From: Eutypa lata
Taxonomy: Eukaryota; Ascomycota; Sordariomycetes; Xylariales; Diatrypaceae
Direction: 5' to 3'
DNA: 64,000 nt
Assembly (NCBI GenBank): GCA_022661535.1
Contig: JAKULF010000003.1
Coordinates: 1,860,001-1,924,000 of the forward strand
Shown here in pieces: positions 12,401 to 24,610 of the stretch (within the stretch, counting starts at the first letter, position 1; every line of letters starts with the position of its first letter). Below the pieces are notes generated by a model that worked only from the letters and a program-made list of their open reading frames with translations, was not told the origin of the DNA and did no database searches. Position numbers and translations under genes: made by a program.

Positions 12401-13160
12401 TGGGAAGTCTGGTTCTCTTCATGGCCTAGCCCAGGATTCAACGCCGTTTCGCTTCGACGAGGAGAACACGGCCGCTGACTATTTTGGGCACCAGTTGATG
12501 AAAGCTGGATATAACTACCATGGAAACGAACCTATGTATTCAGGAATCACCGGAGAGGAACTAGCGGTCGACATCTACATCGGTGTAGTCTACTACCAGC
12601 GGTTGCGACACATGGTGAACGACAAATACCAGGTCAGAACTACTGGTCCTGTGGTAGCTACAACTGGCCAACCAATCAAGGGTAGGAAGCGAGGAGGTGG
12701 TATTCGTGTCGGTGAAATGGAACGGGATGCCCTGCTAGCACATGGCACGGCATTCCTCTTACAAGATCGACTGTTCAACTGCTCGGATTACTCACGATCA
12801 TGGATCTGCCGTAGATGCGGCTCTTTCTTGGCAATGCAGCCGACAGTGTCACCATTCGGTGGCAAAAAGAAGGTGGCAAGTACTGTTCGGTGCCGGAACT
12901 GTGCGACACGTTTGGACCAGGTGAACAACCTCGATCTTACGAAGCTATCTGGTGAGATCTGGGAAGATGGACAAGGGAATCAATGGGTTGGGGGGGAGGA
13001 AACTACAGTGGTGGCAGTTCCGGGCGCGCTGAAATACCTCGATGTAGAACTCGCGGCTATGGGTATTAAGCTGAAGTACAGGGTTGACCCCAAGGATGCG
13101 CCACGAAAGGGACCACTGATACAAACAAAGAGTCTTCCGCCTGCCATTGCTGCAGCGTAG
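9407..13160 (+). CDS. RPA135: RNA polymerase I second-largest subunit (A135)
   Basis: Two exons, 9407-9877 and 9933-13160, joined across a 55-base GTGAGC...CTAG intron to give 1232 aa, the usual length for this subunit. With Rpa190 it forms the catalytic core that transcribes 35S rDNA in the nucleolus. The start is the ATG of MAPRPSPTSTSW; the exon 2 join restores the conserved CHL...NSPAQLVARKEESEELGGYF lobe motif. Further signatures are [43 protein letters not shown], the hybrid-binding GDKFSSRHGQKG (about residue 925) and a C-terminal zinc-binding pair CRRC (about 1115) and CRNC (about 1144). These features and the missing Pol II/III-specific insertions identify Pol I. No defect seen. Confidence 0.97.
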
Positions 13161-14389
13161 ATGCCGATTCCGACCTAGGACAGTAGTATTAAGGTGGTCA
13201 GGTCAATATCGAGATACAACGACATGCATACACTGGAGTTTAAAGTTGATTCACTTGGGATATGGTCCATCAGGCTGGGAAGTACAGAGTCTAGGTAGGT
13301 AGTCAATTACTTGGAAACTATCATGTTTTTTTACTGAAGTAACATTGCAACCATGTGTAACGACGCGTCGATATCTGGTTTGATTTAGATCGGTTATTTA
13401 TTGTATTGCTGCACGTATCCGTATACTAATATATGTATTTACAGTAACCCCCCTGGAAGAAATAAAGGTATCTAGTAGACTCTATCTTATAAAAGACCTC
13501 GGGAAGGTAGCAGATAGATGTAAGGTACTGATCCCCATGGACTTCAAACCGGTCCAAGTCGAATGGTCCTCTCTTTGGCTATGCCCACAGCCGCTTCGGT
13601 CAGGTATGGTTCAGAATAGATGAAGATTTTCCATCTAGTGTACCTTCCGGAGGTTATTGGATCATTCGTCTGGTTTATAAGTGTCAGGTACCTGCCTAAA
13701 TGTACCCAATTCTCATACCTACATGTCATAATTGTTTATGAATACCTACATACTTAAACTTAGAATCTATGAGGGTTGCTTAGGTTGCTTAGGTTGCTGA
13801 AGGAGGTGTGTATTGTCTATCGGTAGCTACCTGATTTATGGATGGGGACTGGAGAAAAGGGAAATCGCGACGTGACATCAGATGAGCGCAACTTCCCGAC
13901 CAATAATTTCAGATTAGTTATCATCTGAAAATGAGAAGGGGAAAAACTTTTTTATTTTCGGTAATCGGCCCCAAGCCGTCATTCTAGTCAGTCATTTCCA
14001 TCACTGTCCTCCACTCCTAGGCCATTTTATCTTGTGATATCTCCCTCTCACCTCTCCTTTTCAAGGCCCACACCTCTTCAACTTGACGCTGTTCACCGCA
14101 TTTCTTCTCTTCTTTTTAATACACACCTGGGCCTAGAATCCTTGAATCAAATAATACCATTCACCTCCCCTGTTAAATGTTAATTCCTTCTATCGTTTCT
14201 TCTCGTCCTGTGGTTTCTCTCCTGCGACGTCCTCCCCACTGGGGACGTTTCTCTGTAGCGGCTACTCAACATCATATCCGATCGTACGCCCGGGATTCGC
14301 CGACCTGTGCAGCCCTCTCGATCCTATCGAGTGCTTGCCCCGAAATTTCTAGGTAGTGCAGTCACTAGAAGAACTACATCGTGATAGTA
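13161..14389. other. Spacer; tyrosinase promoter and 5' UTR
   Basis: No gene seen. Near 13783 is a short tandem of TTGCTTAGG. The stretch from about 13990 to 14390 is pyrimidine-rich, as expected for the promoter and leader of the tyrosinase gene. Confidence 0.5.
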
Positions 14390-16454
14390 ATGTCACCCAT
14401 CCGGTCTATTCTTCTTCTCGCCTTCGCCTGTCTAGCTCCGGCCTGCCTCTCCAGTTTTGTAGGGCGGAAACAGTATGATTACGGGTCGGATGTTCATACT
14501 CGGTTTCAAAGACGGCAGGATGATCAACATCCTATTATAACAGGCCTTCCTCTTGTTGATGGGAATTTACCCTTACGACGGAATATCAAAGACCTGGAGA
14601 AAGATGAAGATACGTGGAATCTCTTCGTCCTTGCTCTTAGCTGGATGCATTACACCGACCAAGACATATGGTCCTCGTGGTATCAGATTGCCGGTATGTT
14701 AGTCTGAAATTAAACCATACCACTCACTAACTGATGGTAGGCATACATGGGGCCCCAGGTTTGACGTGGGGAGGTGTCGAAGCAATTCCCGGAAATGAAA
14801 ATATCGGCTATTGCAACCATGTCTCTATCCTGTTTCCTAGTTGGCACCGGCCATATCTTGCTCTGTACGAGGTATGTCTCAAAAGATTACATACCGTCTT
14901 CCCTTAGGCTACTTTTTCCCATGCTAAATTAGGATGATACCTAGCAAATTCTGTACGACATTGTTCAATATATCGCCTCGCTGTATTCCCTAGATAAGCG
15001 AGAGCGTGTCGAAGAGGCGGCAAGATCATTCCGACTCCCTTACTGGGACTGGGCGGCTACTCCCACAAACGGGACCAGTGTTTTTCCCTTGAGCACGGGC
15101 GGAGCTTCGAATATCGCAGTCTCTGGCCCGAACGGTGTCCAGACTATTGCCAACCCGCTCTTTAGTTATACCTTCAAACCGTTCAATGGGTCTATATTTC
15201 CGGAACCCCCTGTAAGATTGTTCAGCTCAAGTCGTAGGCAGTATATGCGACTAACTCGTTTCCTAGTTTAATACCTGGAATGAAACCAAACGAGCACCGC
15301 GTCCTATCACCAGTCCGTCTGCAATATCCAATAATTCGTTCGTAGCCCAGGCTTTAGATAGTCAGATGCCCACCTTTCAACAGCGCCTCTACAATCTATT
15401 TGCTAATTACCCCAATTACACCGCTTTCAGTAACGAGGGCTGGATTCCAACCGACAATAATGGCACCTATGATTCGATAGAATCTCTCCATGATTCGATT
15501 CATACTCTTGGCGGGGGGAATTTCGGGCATCTTTCTATAATCCAATATTCGGCCTTCGATCCTCTGTTCATGTTACATCACGTAAACGTCGACAGGCTTT
15601 TCGCCATGTGGCAGGTCCTATACAACGATAGCTACGTGACGCCGATGAAAGCAATCTACCCCTCTCATACATCTGCCGCTGGCGAAATGCAAGACGCAGG
15701 ATCTCCATTAACCCCTTTCTTCGCCAATAGTAGTACATTCTGGACTTCTGATACGGTACGCAATCATGAGGTATTTGGATATACATATGCCGAGGTCTCT
15801 AGCAAGAACCGCAGCGAGGTGGTAACTACCATCAACCGCCTCTACACACATTATAGTCCGGCTACAATGTCAATAGGGCGTAAACGAAGACGCTCGATGG
15901 GTTACGGTGATACTATCGTTACGGACGGCAGTTCAGATCAGAAGGACATTCACCATCGATCACTTCACTTACCGGTAAATGCGATTTTTGACGGCGGCAA
16001 CGACTACTACGAATGGATTGCGAACATCCATGTCAACAAGCACGCGTTAAATGGATCCTTCTTGATTCACATGTTCCTAGGACCTGTGCCTCCTGATCCA
16101 TCGACGTGGTCAATCGCCAGGAATTCGGTGGGCAGCCTAGGTGTTTTTGCACACAGTTGGCCACACGAAGGTATGAAACAGCAGCAGATTGCTGGGACAA
16201 TTCCAATGACTTCAGCTCTTATGGATGCGATAGCAACAGGAAAGATTGCAAGTCTGCGCCCGGATCATGTCGAGCCTTTCCTGAAGGCTTGGATTAATGT
16301 GCGGATATCCCTTCTCACAGAAACCATAGTAGATCCCGAGGAAGTTGATGGATTGGGAATTAGCATCGTAAGTTCGAGGGTGAAAGCACCATCTTCGGAA
16401 GACCATCTTACGAAATGGGGAGAGGTCACATCACATTTCGATTTAATTAAGTGA
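14390..16454 (+). CDS. Secreted tyrosinase (polyphenol oxidase)
   Basis: Four exons: 14390-14693, 14741-14871, 14945-15211 and 15267-16454, giving 629 aa; all introns are GT-AG. It oxidises monophenols and diphenols to o-quinones with a binuclear copper centre, as in melanin formation. An N-terminal hydrophobic segment (SILLLAFACLAPACLSS) looks like a signal peptide. CuA histidines are at 104 (GIHG), 128 (GYCNH) and 137 (WHRPY). CuB is at H309 and H313 plus the HH pair at 338-339 in DPLFMLHHVNVDR. A C-terminal tyrosinase domain follows (DYYEWIANIHVNKHALNGSF), the shield that keeps the proenzyme inactive. A basic RKRRRS site near residue 440 would suit Kex2-like cleavage between the domains. 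Several N-glycosylation sequons are visible. No polyketide or other melanin genes lie nearby. Confidence 0.95.
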
Positions 16455-17212
16455 AGGGGAGGAGGAGGAGCACGAATATTCTGGGCTATAACAGTATCTA
16501 GGAAGCCGGTTAAGGGGGATGTGGAGTTGCTCGATATTCTTTTTTGCATGGATTCTACGACATTTGCATTACCAGACCTTGAAAGTACCTATGCTTGGGC
16601 GAACTTGCGCAAGTTGAATTAATGTCTTCTTCTTTTTTTCTTCCCATTCTTGTTAATATTTAATCCTAGGTTCATAATCGAAGAATAGTAATGCAAGCTT
16701 GATGGTGCCATTTTTGCCAATACAGGTCACCCAATCTCCTTGGCCAAGACAAATTGGCCTTATGTGACTCTCAATGGAAACCAGCATGAAATCAAACAGG
16801 GTTTCCAAGTTGAAGCAGCTTGTAACTATCGGGTTAATATGGCCAGATGGCTATCTGCGTCTAAGTTCTCGAGGATGAGTACACCCCTTAGCCGTCATAC
16901 CTCACGAGCCATAAGTCACCAAGGAGGCTTGAACTTACTTGAGCTGACTAGAAATAACATCCGAGCTACATATACTATCTTTATTGAGTGCGTATCGGCG
17001 TTCCTCTAGCGAGCCTACCTCCTGAGGTATCCTGGATACCTGCCTGCTCAACTTAAGAGGGCGAGGGGTGTCCTGCTACCTCATCGCGGAGGCTCATCTA
17101 CTTTTACTATGCGCTGTTAGGACCGGCAGGCGTCCCAGCTATATGTACGGTGGTTGTCGGCACTGGTTTCGGATGGTGGAGGCGATGGGGATTCATTCCA
17201 GGCAGAGAGGAA

Positions 17213-17243
17213 CGCAGGCAGGTAGGCAGGCAGACAGGCAGGG
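17213..17243. repeat. Degenerate (GCAG)/(GTAG)G array
   Basis: Tandem variants of GCAGG and GTAGG in the spacer downstream of the tyrosinase gene. Confidence 0.85.
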
Positions 17244-17616
17244 GTAAGGAGATAGAAATATAGGTACTTACCTACCTAGTCAAGAGGGTAAATATAAACA
17301 GGACAGGCAAATGGACAAAGGCTGTCTGACTTAACAAGAGGCTCATGCAACTAATACTAGAACGGATGCGTTGTGGTATGTCCGTCTAAGCTCCCGCCGG
17401 AGGGAATTTTTTCCTACTGAGGTTCACTATACCTACCCCCTATTTTGTCTACCTACTAATACAAGGTTGTTGTGTACGTACGTATGTCGGCGGTTTTGGT
17501 AAGGGGGTTTGGGTTTGTATCAAGTACCTATCCGACATAATTGATTAACTAAGTACGTAGGAGATGAATGAAAATACTGCCGGGCTAGAAGTAAGTAACA
17601 TATTTTGCGTACTTAA

Positions 17617-17639
17617 GTAGGTAGGTAGGTAGGTAGGTA
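17617..17639. repeat. (TAGG)5 microsatellite
   Basis: Five tandem TAGG units, the longest uninterrupted example of the motif that recurs through the spacers. Confidence 0.95.
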
Positions 17640-18981
17640 TTCCTTGTTGCGCCCCTCGGACCCCTTTTATGTTTGGCAGCCCTCTCTTTATTTTGAGGTT
17701 ATGCAACGATAGCTAACTAACATTAGCTACCTGATTGAATGATTGGCCATTCACTAAAAAAGCATGCCCACCTAGATAAGCTACTATATAGCTACCAACA
17801 ACCAACCGTATCCTATACTTACTTAGTATATAGGAATGTAGGCAGGTAGGTATATCTGTACACCTATAGCCATGGTTCATGCAAAAGCTGAAGTTGCCTT
17901 AATGGGTTGTAGGAAAGGTCGATAGGTATTGTACATACCTAGGCCAGACCATTCGACGGCTAGATAGCTAGTTAGCTTATCCCCCCCTTTTCCCTCTCCC
18001 CATCGAAGTTTTTTTCTTCTTCTTCTTTCTATTGGGCGCACCACCGCGGCTCGGATAGTTACCTAAATAGGAAACTGGAGGATGGGCACGAGACGCTGTG
18101 AGCTGCGCGGCTCTCACATCAGGATGTCACCATGCCATCGCACGCATAACGCATCTGTCTAGTTAGTTGGTTTACTATTGGATTGAGTTCGCCGCTCGTT
18201 GTAACGGTATCATACATATTCATAGCGTAGCAGTGATAGCGACTTCTAGAAGGTTGGCTAGTCATACCTAGTGTTTCTAGATTGATCCCCCCCCGACCCC
18301 CCTGCGCTTAACTAGGGACCTCTTCACCCCTTTTCGTGGTTTGGGCTGTCTTTTGTATGTCATGCTTCTATATAATGGCTGAAAGTGATATTGCAACAGT
18401 CTTGATAGGGTTTCCCGCATGCATGCGGCTGAGCGAGTAAAAGGAGCCGACTACTGAAAAGTGTGAATAACTACTACTTGGTATAATATGTTTCACGTCC
18501 GGATGGGATGATGGCTTAGGAATGAGCTAAGTAGCGTATTCACACCCAGAAGGAGTAGCATAAGGGTGAAGACGTAGCGATATGGGCTTGGGACATATTC
18601 GACCACATCCCCCAAAAATGAGAAAGGCTTCCACATCGGGCCGAAGCTTTTTTTCAGTAGTTCAGTGGTTGATACCTAGTCCAACGACAGTATCGTCCGG
18701 GTGAACCCGGGTTCTTCGATCCGACAACAGGCCATCCCGGTTAAGAAGTAGATACTATCTTTTGGCATGTGTGCTTTCTAGTATGTACGTAGAACTTTGG
18801 TTCATGCTATCTAATAATTGTACGCAATGTCATCGCCTGTCGTAGACGTCTACCTAATTAAATATAGACAAATAACTATATGTAGCGGAATGATCATCAA
18901 CCCCCGCGTGCGGTAAGAGTCGATCTTAATGCTGCGACCACCTCTCGGAAAATTCAGCCGAGACAGACGAGTTAGGGCATT

Positions 18982-18994
18982 CCCCCCCCCCCCC
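18982..18994. repeat. Poly-C run (13 bases)
   Basis: Thirteen consecutive C in the spacer. Length may be uncertain in sequencing. Confidence 0.9.
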
Positions 18995-21156
18995 GTCGCG
19001 GATCACCGTTAGGATGTATGTAAGCAGTGACGACGTCCCGTTGGCCTGGACTCTGGATGTGCTAGTCCAGGCTATTGTGAGACACACACAGACACACTTC
19101 ACACATGCTCACATCTCGTTCGTGGGAGCGAGCGGTCGCCTAGAACCGGGGCGTCGGGATCCCCATGTCGCGTCGCTAAAGGGGTTAGAGGCTTATTGGA
19201 GTGACGGCGTCTAACCTACTACCTACCTGTGTACGTACGTACGTAATTTGGATCTCCAACCTCTCTACGTACTACGTAGTACGTAGGTCGAGTTGTCACT
19301 AATGTTTTTATCCTCTCGCTAATGGATTGACGTACAATCACGTTGGATTCGGATGTAAGCATCTTAGCTGATTGAAACGCAAAGCAGAAAGGCAAAATGG
19401 TATTGGACCATCTTGCCAATATTGTGCAAAAGGGAGATTGCACTAGCAGATTAGATTGGGCTCGAGGTCCCATTGCTGCCCCAAAGAATGGGAAGAAATG
19501 CTGGGACGGTCCGGTTGGCCTTCCTGGAGGATCACCGTTGTGGCTGGGTAAGAGTGTAATAATGAAGCTGGTGGATGACTCAGCTCAGTAGGCATGTTGG
19601 TACTTACGCACATACTTGAGTATGTAGATAGGGTATCACTGCAGCAATCGGGGAAGGCTATGGAACACGCGATTGAAGTTCCAAGAGAGGGATGTAGTAG
19701 ATAGATAACTTGGGGAACTGTTATTACCGGGGTTGCCTGTCTTCTCCAACAGCACTTAAAACCAACATTCATGATGCTTAGGAAATATAGGACTTAAGGT
19801 TATCTTATTACTTTTCACGTTACACTGTTGCGTTGTCAGTACCTATTTACACGGCAGTAATGCAGTCCATCCCATCATCGTGATACATTCATTTGTCGCA
19901 AAAAGCGCCACAACGGCTTCATACACGCGCATGGCGCATCTAATACATAAGCCGTATCTGATCTTGTCGGCTGACTGCTTCTGATTATATGGATTAATTC
20001 TGGTCAATGTTGTTGTATTTCTACATAGGCATATTGCTTAGGTACCTACATATGCTGTGAGAACGAGATGCGTTTTGTCGACTTACCGCCTCCATCACTG
20101 CTTATGCTTATGGTACAATACGTCGTACGTTCAATAACACCTGCTTTAGATGGTTGATTACCTGGCCTGGTAAGTTGACTTGCGTCGGTAACCTGCCGGG
20201 TAGGGCGTTGCTTGCGGACCTCGTACAACAGTCAAATAAAAGGAGGCGCCAACAGCGTAACCAACCATAACAACCTGCCTATGTATGTATGTACCTACTT
20301 GTCACCAACGTCAACTCATCATTCGTAAGTATTGGATGATATTGTAATTAACCCCCACAAGATATAACGACTGAGCGATCAGTAAAATAAAACTATCAGA
20401 ACTATGTAGGCTTAGTAGGTATCCAAAAAGACAAGGCCGGGGGGTTCTTATCTCTCAGTTATCAAGTTTGCTTACCTACAAGTATTAGATTTCCTTATTA
20501 ACCTATTGAGCTATACCGCTCTCGCTATAGCGCGTGGAGTGGCCCCCTGGGATGAAGCCCACTACGACCCATTAAACCTTATCGGCCGAACCCCGTACGA
20601 CGATAATCGCTGCTTCTATCCCTGCACACTAACTTCCTTTTTCGAGGATGCCTATGGAATATCTATCTATCTCTGTAGGTATCTACCGGGTATTTATCTC
20701 TCCCTCGAACCAACACGAGTGGATGACTCGACCCAATGTGACCACTGCTCGGTGAATTTCTATAGAAGGCATCTAGAAGGAACCTTGCTCTGCAGACCTT
20801 ATATATGTCGTGCTATATTAGCAACTCGTAATATATCGTGAAGTAAGGTAGGTAGGTAACTAGTATGCATGATTGTTACCTTTCATATACAGCATTTTCG
20901 TCGTTGTCTTAAAATCGATCTACTCCCCAGTGCATCGGAACTACACTATGCCCTTTATAGTAGCCGAGCCCCGCACCAGCTAGGAGAGGTTACCTGCACC
21001 CTGGCATGGAGGCCTGGTAAGAAGTATCTGTGCTGCGGTTCTTGCGTGCAGCGTCTGAGCGCCTGGGCATCTCAGATCTCCCGGGATGTTCGGGGCTGTC
21101 AGTGGGCAGACCTCATATCCATAAGGTCCCACAGTGTAGAATTACAACCTGAAAAT

Positions 21157-21166
21157 GATAGATAAC
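21157..21166 (+). promoter_or_regulatory. Adjacent GATA-factor sites upstream of ammonium transporter
   Basis: TGATAGATAA contains two overlapping HGATAR sites. AreA/NIT2-type GATA factors activate fungal ammonium permeases under nitrogen limitation. The pair lies about 0.8 kb before the transporter ATG, so a link is plausible but unproven. Confidence 0.25.
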
Positions 21167-21974
21167 TTCTTGAGTAAGTCCATACAATGCCTGTACATGG
21201 AGAGCCGCAGCCCGGATCGACTTAAGTGCGGTGGAGACAAAGGCTTTCGGGTGGCTGGATAGGCTAAGCAGTAGTATATCGGCTCTGCTTATAGTGTAGG
21301 GTTATGGGCTTAGCTAGGATATGAAAGGCATTCAGCTACCTAGGGTATGTAGAAAGTAGGGGTAGTCCTGTCACCCAAGGAGGTGGGTGCATTAAGCATG
21401 CTGTAATAGGTAGAGGATCGTACGAAAGGGTAGCTCCTAATGTAGCCTTTTTAAACTAAGAGATGCCCTTGTATTTTCTCGGCTACGTAAAGTCATGCAC
21501 TTCTTTCCGAAGTTCTCTTCACCTTCACTCACCTTCACCTACTTCACCATTCCGTCATTTCTATCCTATGTCGATATCATTTAACTCAGCTAAAACGTTG
21601 ATCGAATTGAGTGCTTTAGGTACATACTATGTAATACGGAGGGGGGATTAATCTCGAAGGCTTTCCCCGGCTTACCAATACATGATTGGTTGTCCAAGAA
21701 TTGTTTCTTCTGCTGCTCACCTCACCATTGCGGACACCTCGATCAACGCTTGGTGCCACGAAAAAAATTTGCGACTTCTTACGTACGGAGCATAGCTCGG
21801 CCGACCACGCGCCGTAATCTACCTAGGTCGATATTCTCGAACTCACTCAACTTCTGATGCTCGCGTAGCCCACTATTACTCCTAGTTGAAAATAGTTCCA
21901 TTCTCGAAATAGTGTTGCGACGTCGCTCTTGCTCGCAGGTATTCGAGGCTGCTGTTGAATAGATTTAAGTCAAG

Positions 21975-23863
21975 ATGGTCGTCATCGATGGTGTGGATCT
22001 CGACGAGATCTATCTTCTCAAGGTGCCCTATAATGGCACGGGAGAGAACGGCGGGGATCCGATGGTTGACAATCTGAACATTTGGTACGAGGTATGCTTA
22101 ACTTCCATATCGGCGCTTGTCTTACATGGGGAGTGAGGTCTGACGATGCAATACAGACAGGTGACATTGGCTGGATGATCACAGCCACGGCTCTCGTACT
22201 TCTCATGATTCCCGGCGTGGGGTAAGCATACCCACCTACCTATCCTTCCAAACCAAGTGCGCTTGAACAAAAAATGAAGAAAATATACTCACTGCCGGAC
22301 CCTCAAGATTCTTCTACTCCGGCCTCGCGCGGCGAAAGTCGGCGCTGTCCCTGATATGGCTCTCAGTAATGGCCACGGCCGTCACGACCTTCCAGTGGTT
22401 CTTCTGGGGCTACTCGCTGACCTTCTCGCACACGGCCGGCCCCTTCATCGGAGACCTGGCCAACTTCGGCTTCAAGGGTGTGCTGGGCGCCCCGTCCGTC
22501 GCCTCCTCGAGGCTCCCCGACCTGCTCTTCGCCGTCTACCAGGGCATGTTCTCCGCCATCACCGTCGCGCTCGCCACCGGTGCCGTGGCTGAGAGGGGCC
22601 GCATGCTGCCTTGCGTGGTGTTTATGTTCATCTGGGCTACGGTTATCTACGACCCTATCGCCTGCTGGACCTGGAATCCGTCCGGCTGGTCGAATAAGAT
22701 GGGCGGACTCGACTTCGCTGGTGGCACCCCGGTGCATATTGCGTCCGGCACGGCTGCGCTTGCATGTGAGTGTTTCCAGTGTTTATAATCGTCAACCATG
22801 TGTTTGTTTATTCAAGGGAGGAAGGCGATCTTTGGCTTGGCCTAGGATTAAGGTCTTCCAAGAACGCCATAATTCCCATCCTCTAGCTTTTAAAGTGTAT
22901 GTGCTGGTTCTGACTTGATATAGACTCGATGATGCTCGGAAAGCGACGCGGACACGGTACCCACGAATTAAACTACAGACCCCATAACGTCACCCATATC
23001 GTGATCGGAACAGTCTTCCTCTGGGTTGGTTGGTTCGGGTTCAATGCTGGTAGTGCGCTCTCAGCGAACCTCAGGGCTGTCATGGCTGCGGTTGTGACAA
23101 ACCTCGCAGCTTGTGTCGGAGGCATCACTTGGTGCGTCCTTGATTATAGGTTGGAGCGCAAATGGTCCACCGTTGGGTTCTGCTCCGGCGTTGTGGCTGG
23201 CCTGGTCTCTATTACACCAGGCTCTGGTGAGTTTAATTGCATATTGCTTCTCTTCTGTGTATGTCCGTGTCTGATTTCCTGCAAAAAGGGTATGTTCCTG
23301 CCTGGGCCGCCATCCCCTATGGCATACTTGGAGCTGGGTTCGCCAACTACGCCACGAAGCTCAAATTCGCTCTCCGAATCGACGACGCCCTGGATATCTT
23401 CGCAGTCCACGGTGTTGGCGGTTTCGTGGGAAATCTCTGCACCGGCCTCTTCGCCGCCGATTGGATTGCTCATCTCGACAATACCCAGGTCATCAACGGA
23501 GGCTGGCTGAACCACAACTGGATACAGTTGGCTTACCAGCTGGCCGATTCTGTCTGCGGGGGCACCTACTCCTTTGTAGGGACCTGCTTGATCCTCTTCA
23601 TACTCAACATGATCCCCGGCCTGAAGATCCGAGCCTCCGAAGACGCGGAGATCCTCGGCATCGACGACGCGGAAATCGGCGAGTTCGCCTACGACTATGT
23701 CGAGCTGACCAGGGAGGTGCTGAACGACATCGACCACGATGTCGGCAGCCGGTATTCAGGCGATGCTAGCACCCGTCCTTTCGACCCGCGGGAAAAGAAC
23801 AGCATCCCGCTGATGGATAGGGGGATGTACGTGGGCCAATCTGCAGGGTCTCATACGCAATGA
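21975..23863 (+). CDS. MEP/AMT-family ammonium transporter
   Basis: Five exons: 21975-22091, 22157-22221, 22308-22765, 22924-23226 and 23289-23863, giving 505 aa, the usual length for fungal Mep permeases. It is a plasma-membrane trimer that conducts ammonium. The N-terminus is outside the membrane, followed by about 11 hydrophobic segments, beginning TGDIGWMITATALVLLMIPG and FFYSGLARRKSALS. The pore histidine pair is present: H203 in FAGGTPVHIASG and H355 in DDALDIFAVHGVGG. The motif FNAGSALSANLRA is also conserved. The C-terminal cytoplasmic tail is intact (NMIPGLKIRASEDAEILGIDDAEIGEFAYDYVE) and carries the conserved allosteric region. The copy (MepA/B/C type) cannot be fixed from sequence alone. 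The third exon is clearly GC-rich. Confidence 0.96.
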
Positions 23864-24610
23864 GGAGGTTATCACGATTTCCTACCCCAAAAGTCACGGG
23901 ATACCTCCCCACGACTGTCATGATGATGATATTTATAAACCGGGGAGATAGTAGGGCCAAACTGAGGTGCCCTGGGTTAGGCACATTTTTAACGTGGATG
24001 AGCTAGGTGTTATATTTCCTTTATCAAGGCTGTGGTTCTGTCACTGTGGGCTTCTCTTTGTTTGTTTGTTTACTTGGTAGGATTCAAGGGATTGTGAGGG
24101 TTGCTCTGAATATCTGTCATACTACTTTATTATACCCCTGTATTATATGTCGACCTAATACGATTTTTTTACAAAGCTGGCACTCATTAACATACCCTGT
24201 GATGTGATCACTATATACCTACCTATATGGTACGTATCAAGAATTATACCCTTTAGGAAGTATACTGCTCAGTTTCTGTTGTATGATTGGCTGTTTGTAT
24301 TCCAGGCAAGCAGATTCCAGGTCTTACTGTAGTTATAGTGATGTGGGGTTGGCGTTAGCCGTTAGCGCGATGTGCACCATAAAAGTGGGAACATACTAGG
24401 TAGGGACACCTCAACTGGTACTTCGTATGCATGTGTCAATCATGACCTGTGAGATTCCATTGCAAAGGGTCGTTGTTGCCTACTACTATGTATATACCTG
24501 AAACGCATTCTCTTTGTTTTTGCAAATTATTAATAAAATGCAGCGCATGTGATCATCTTCAATCTCAGAGCATAGCCCGGCTGTAAACTCTGACTCTTCA
24601 ATCTCTAAAT
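23864..24610. other. Spacer between ammonium transporter and Pol X genes
   Basis: Both flanking genes point right. No gene seen; holds the transporter 3' region and Pol X promoter. Confidence 0.5.

Larger units (their letters stand above)
16455..21974. other. Large gene-poor spacer
   Basis: About 5.5 kb without a supportable gene. Open frames at 20506-20841 and 20869-21165 have no recognisable domain or good gene context. It contains CAGG/TAGG arrays (17213-17243, 17617-17639), a 13-C run (18982-18994), CGTA palindromic runs (19230-19290) and, at its right end, the ammonium transporter promoter. Confidence 0.55.

Noticed and set aside
18655..18735. tRNA-like stretch with an A-box-like TAGTTCAGTGG and a GGGTTC...GATCC segment
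   Set aside because: The T-arm segment has extra bases, no acceptor stem pairs and the anticodon arm does not fold, so it is not a tRNA gene; at most a relic.
20506..21165. Two consecutive open frames of about 100 codons upstream of the ammonium transporter
   Set aside because: No recognisable domain, start context or splice pattern linking them.
14390..23863. Secondary-metabolite or melanin gene cluster around the tyrosinase
   Set aside because: Neighbours are RPA135 and an ammonium transporter; no polyketide synthase, P450 or cluster regulator is present.
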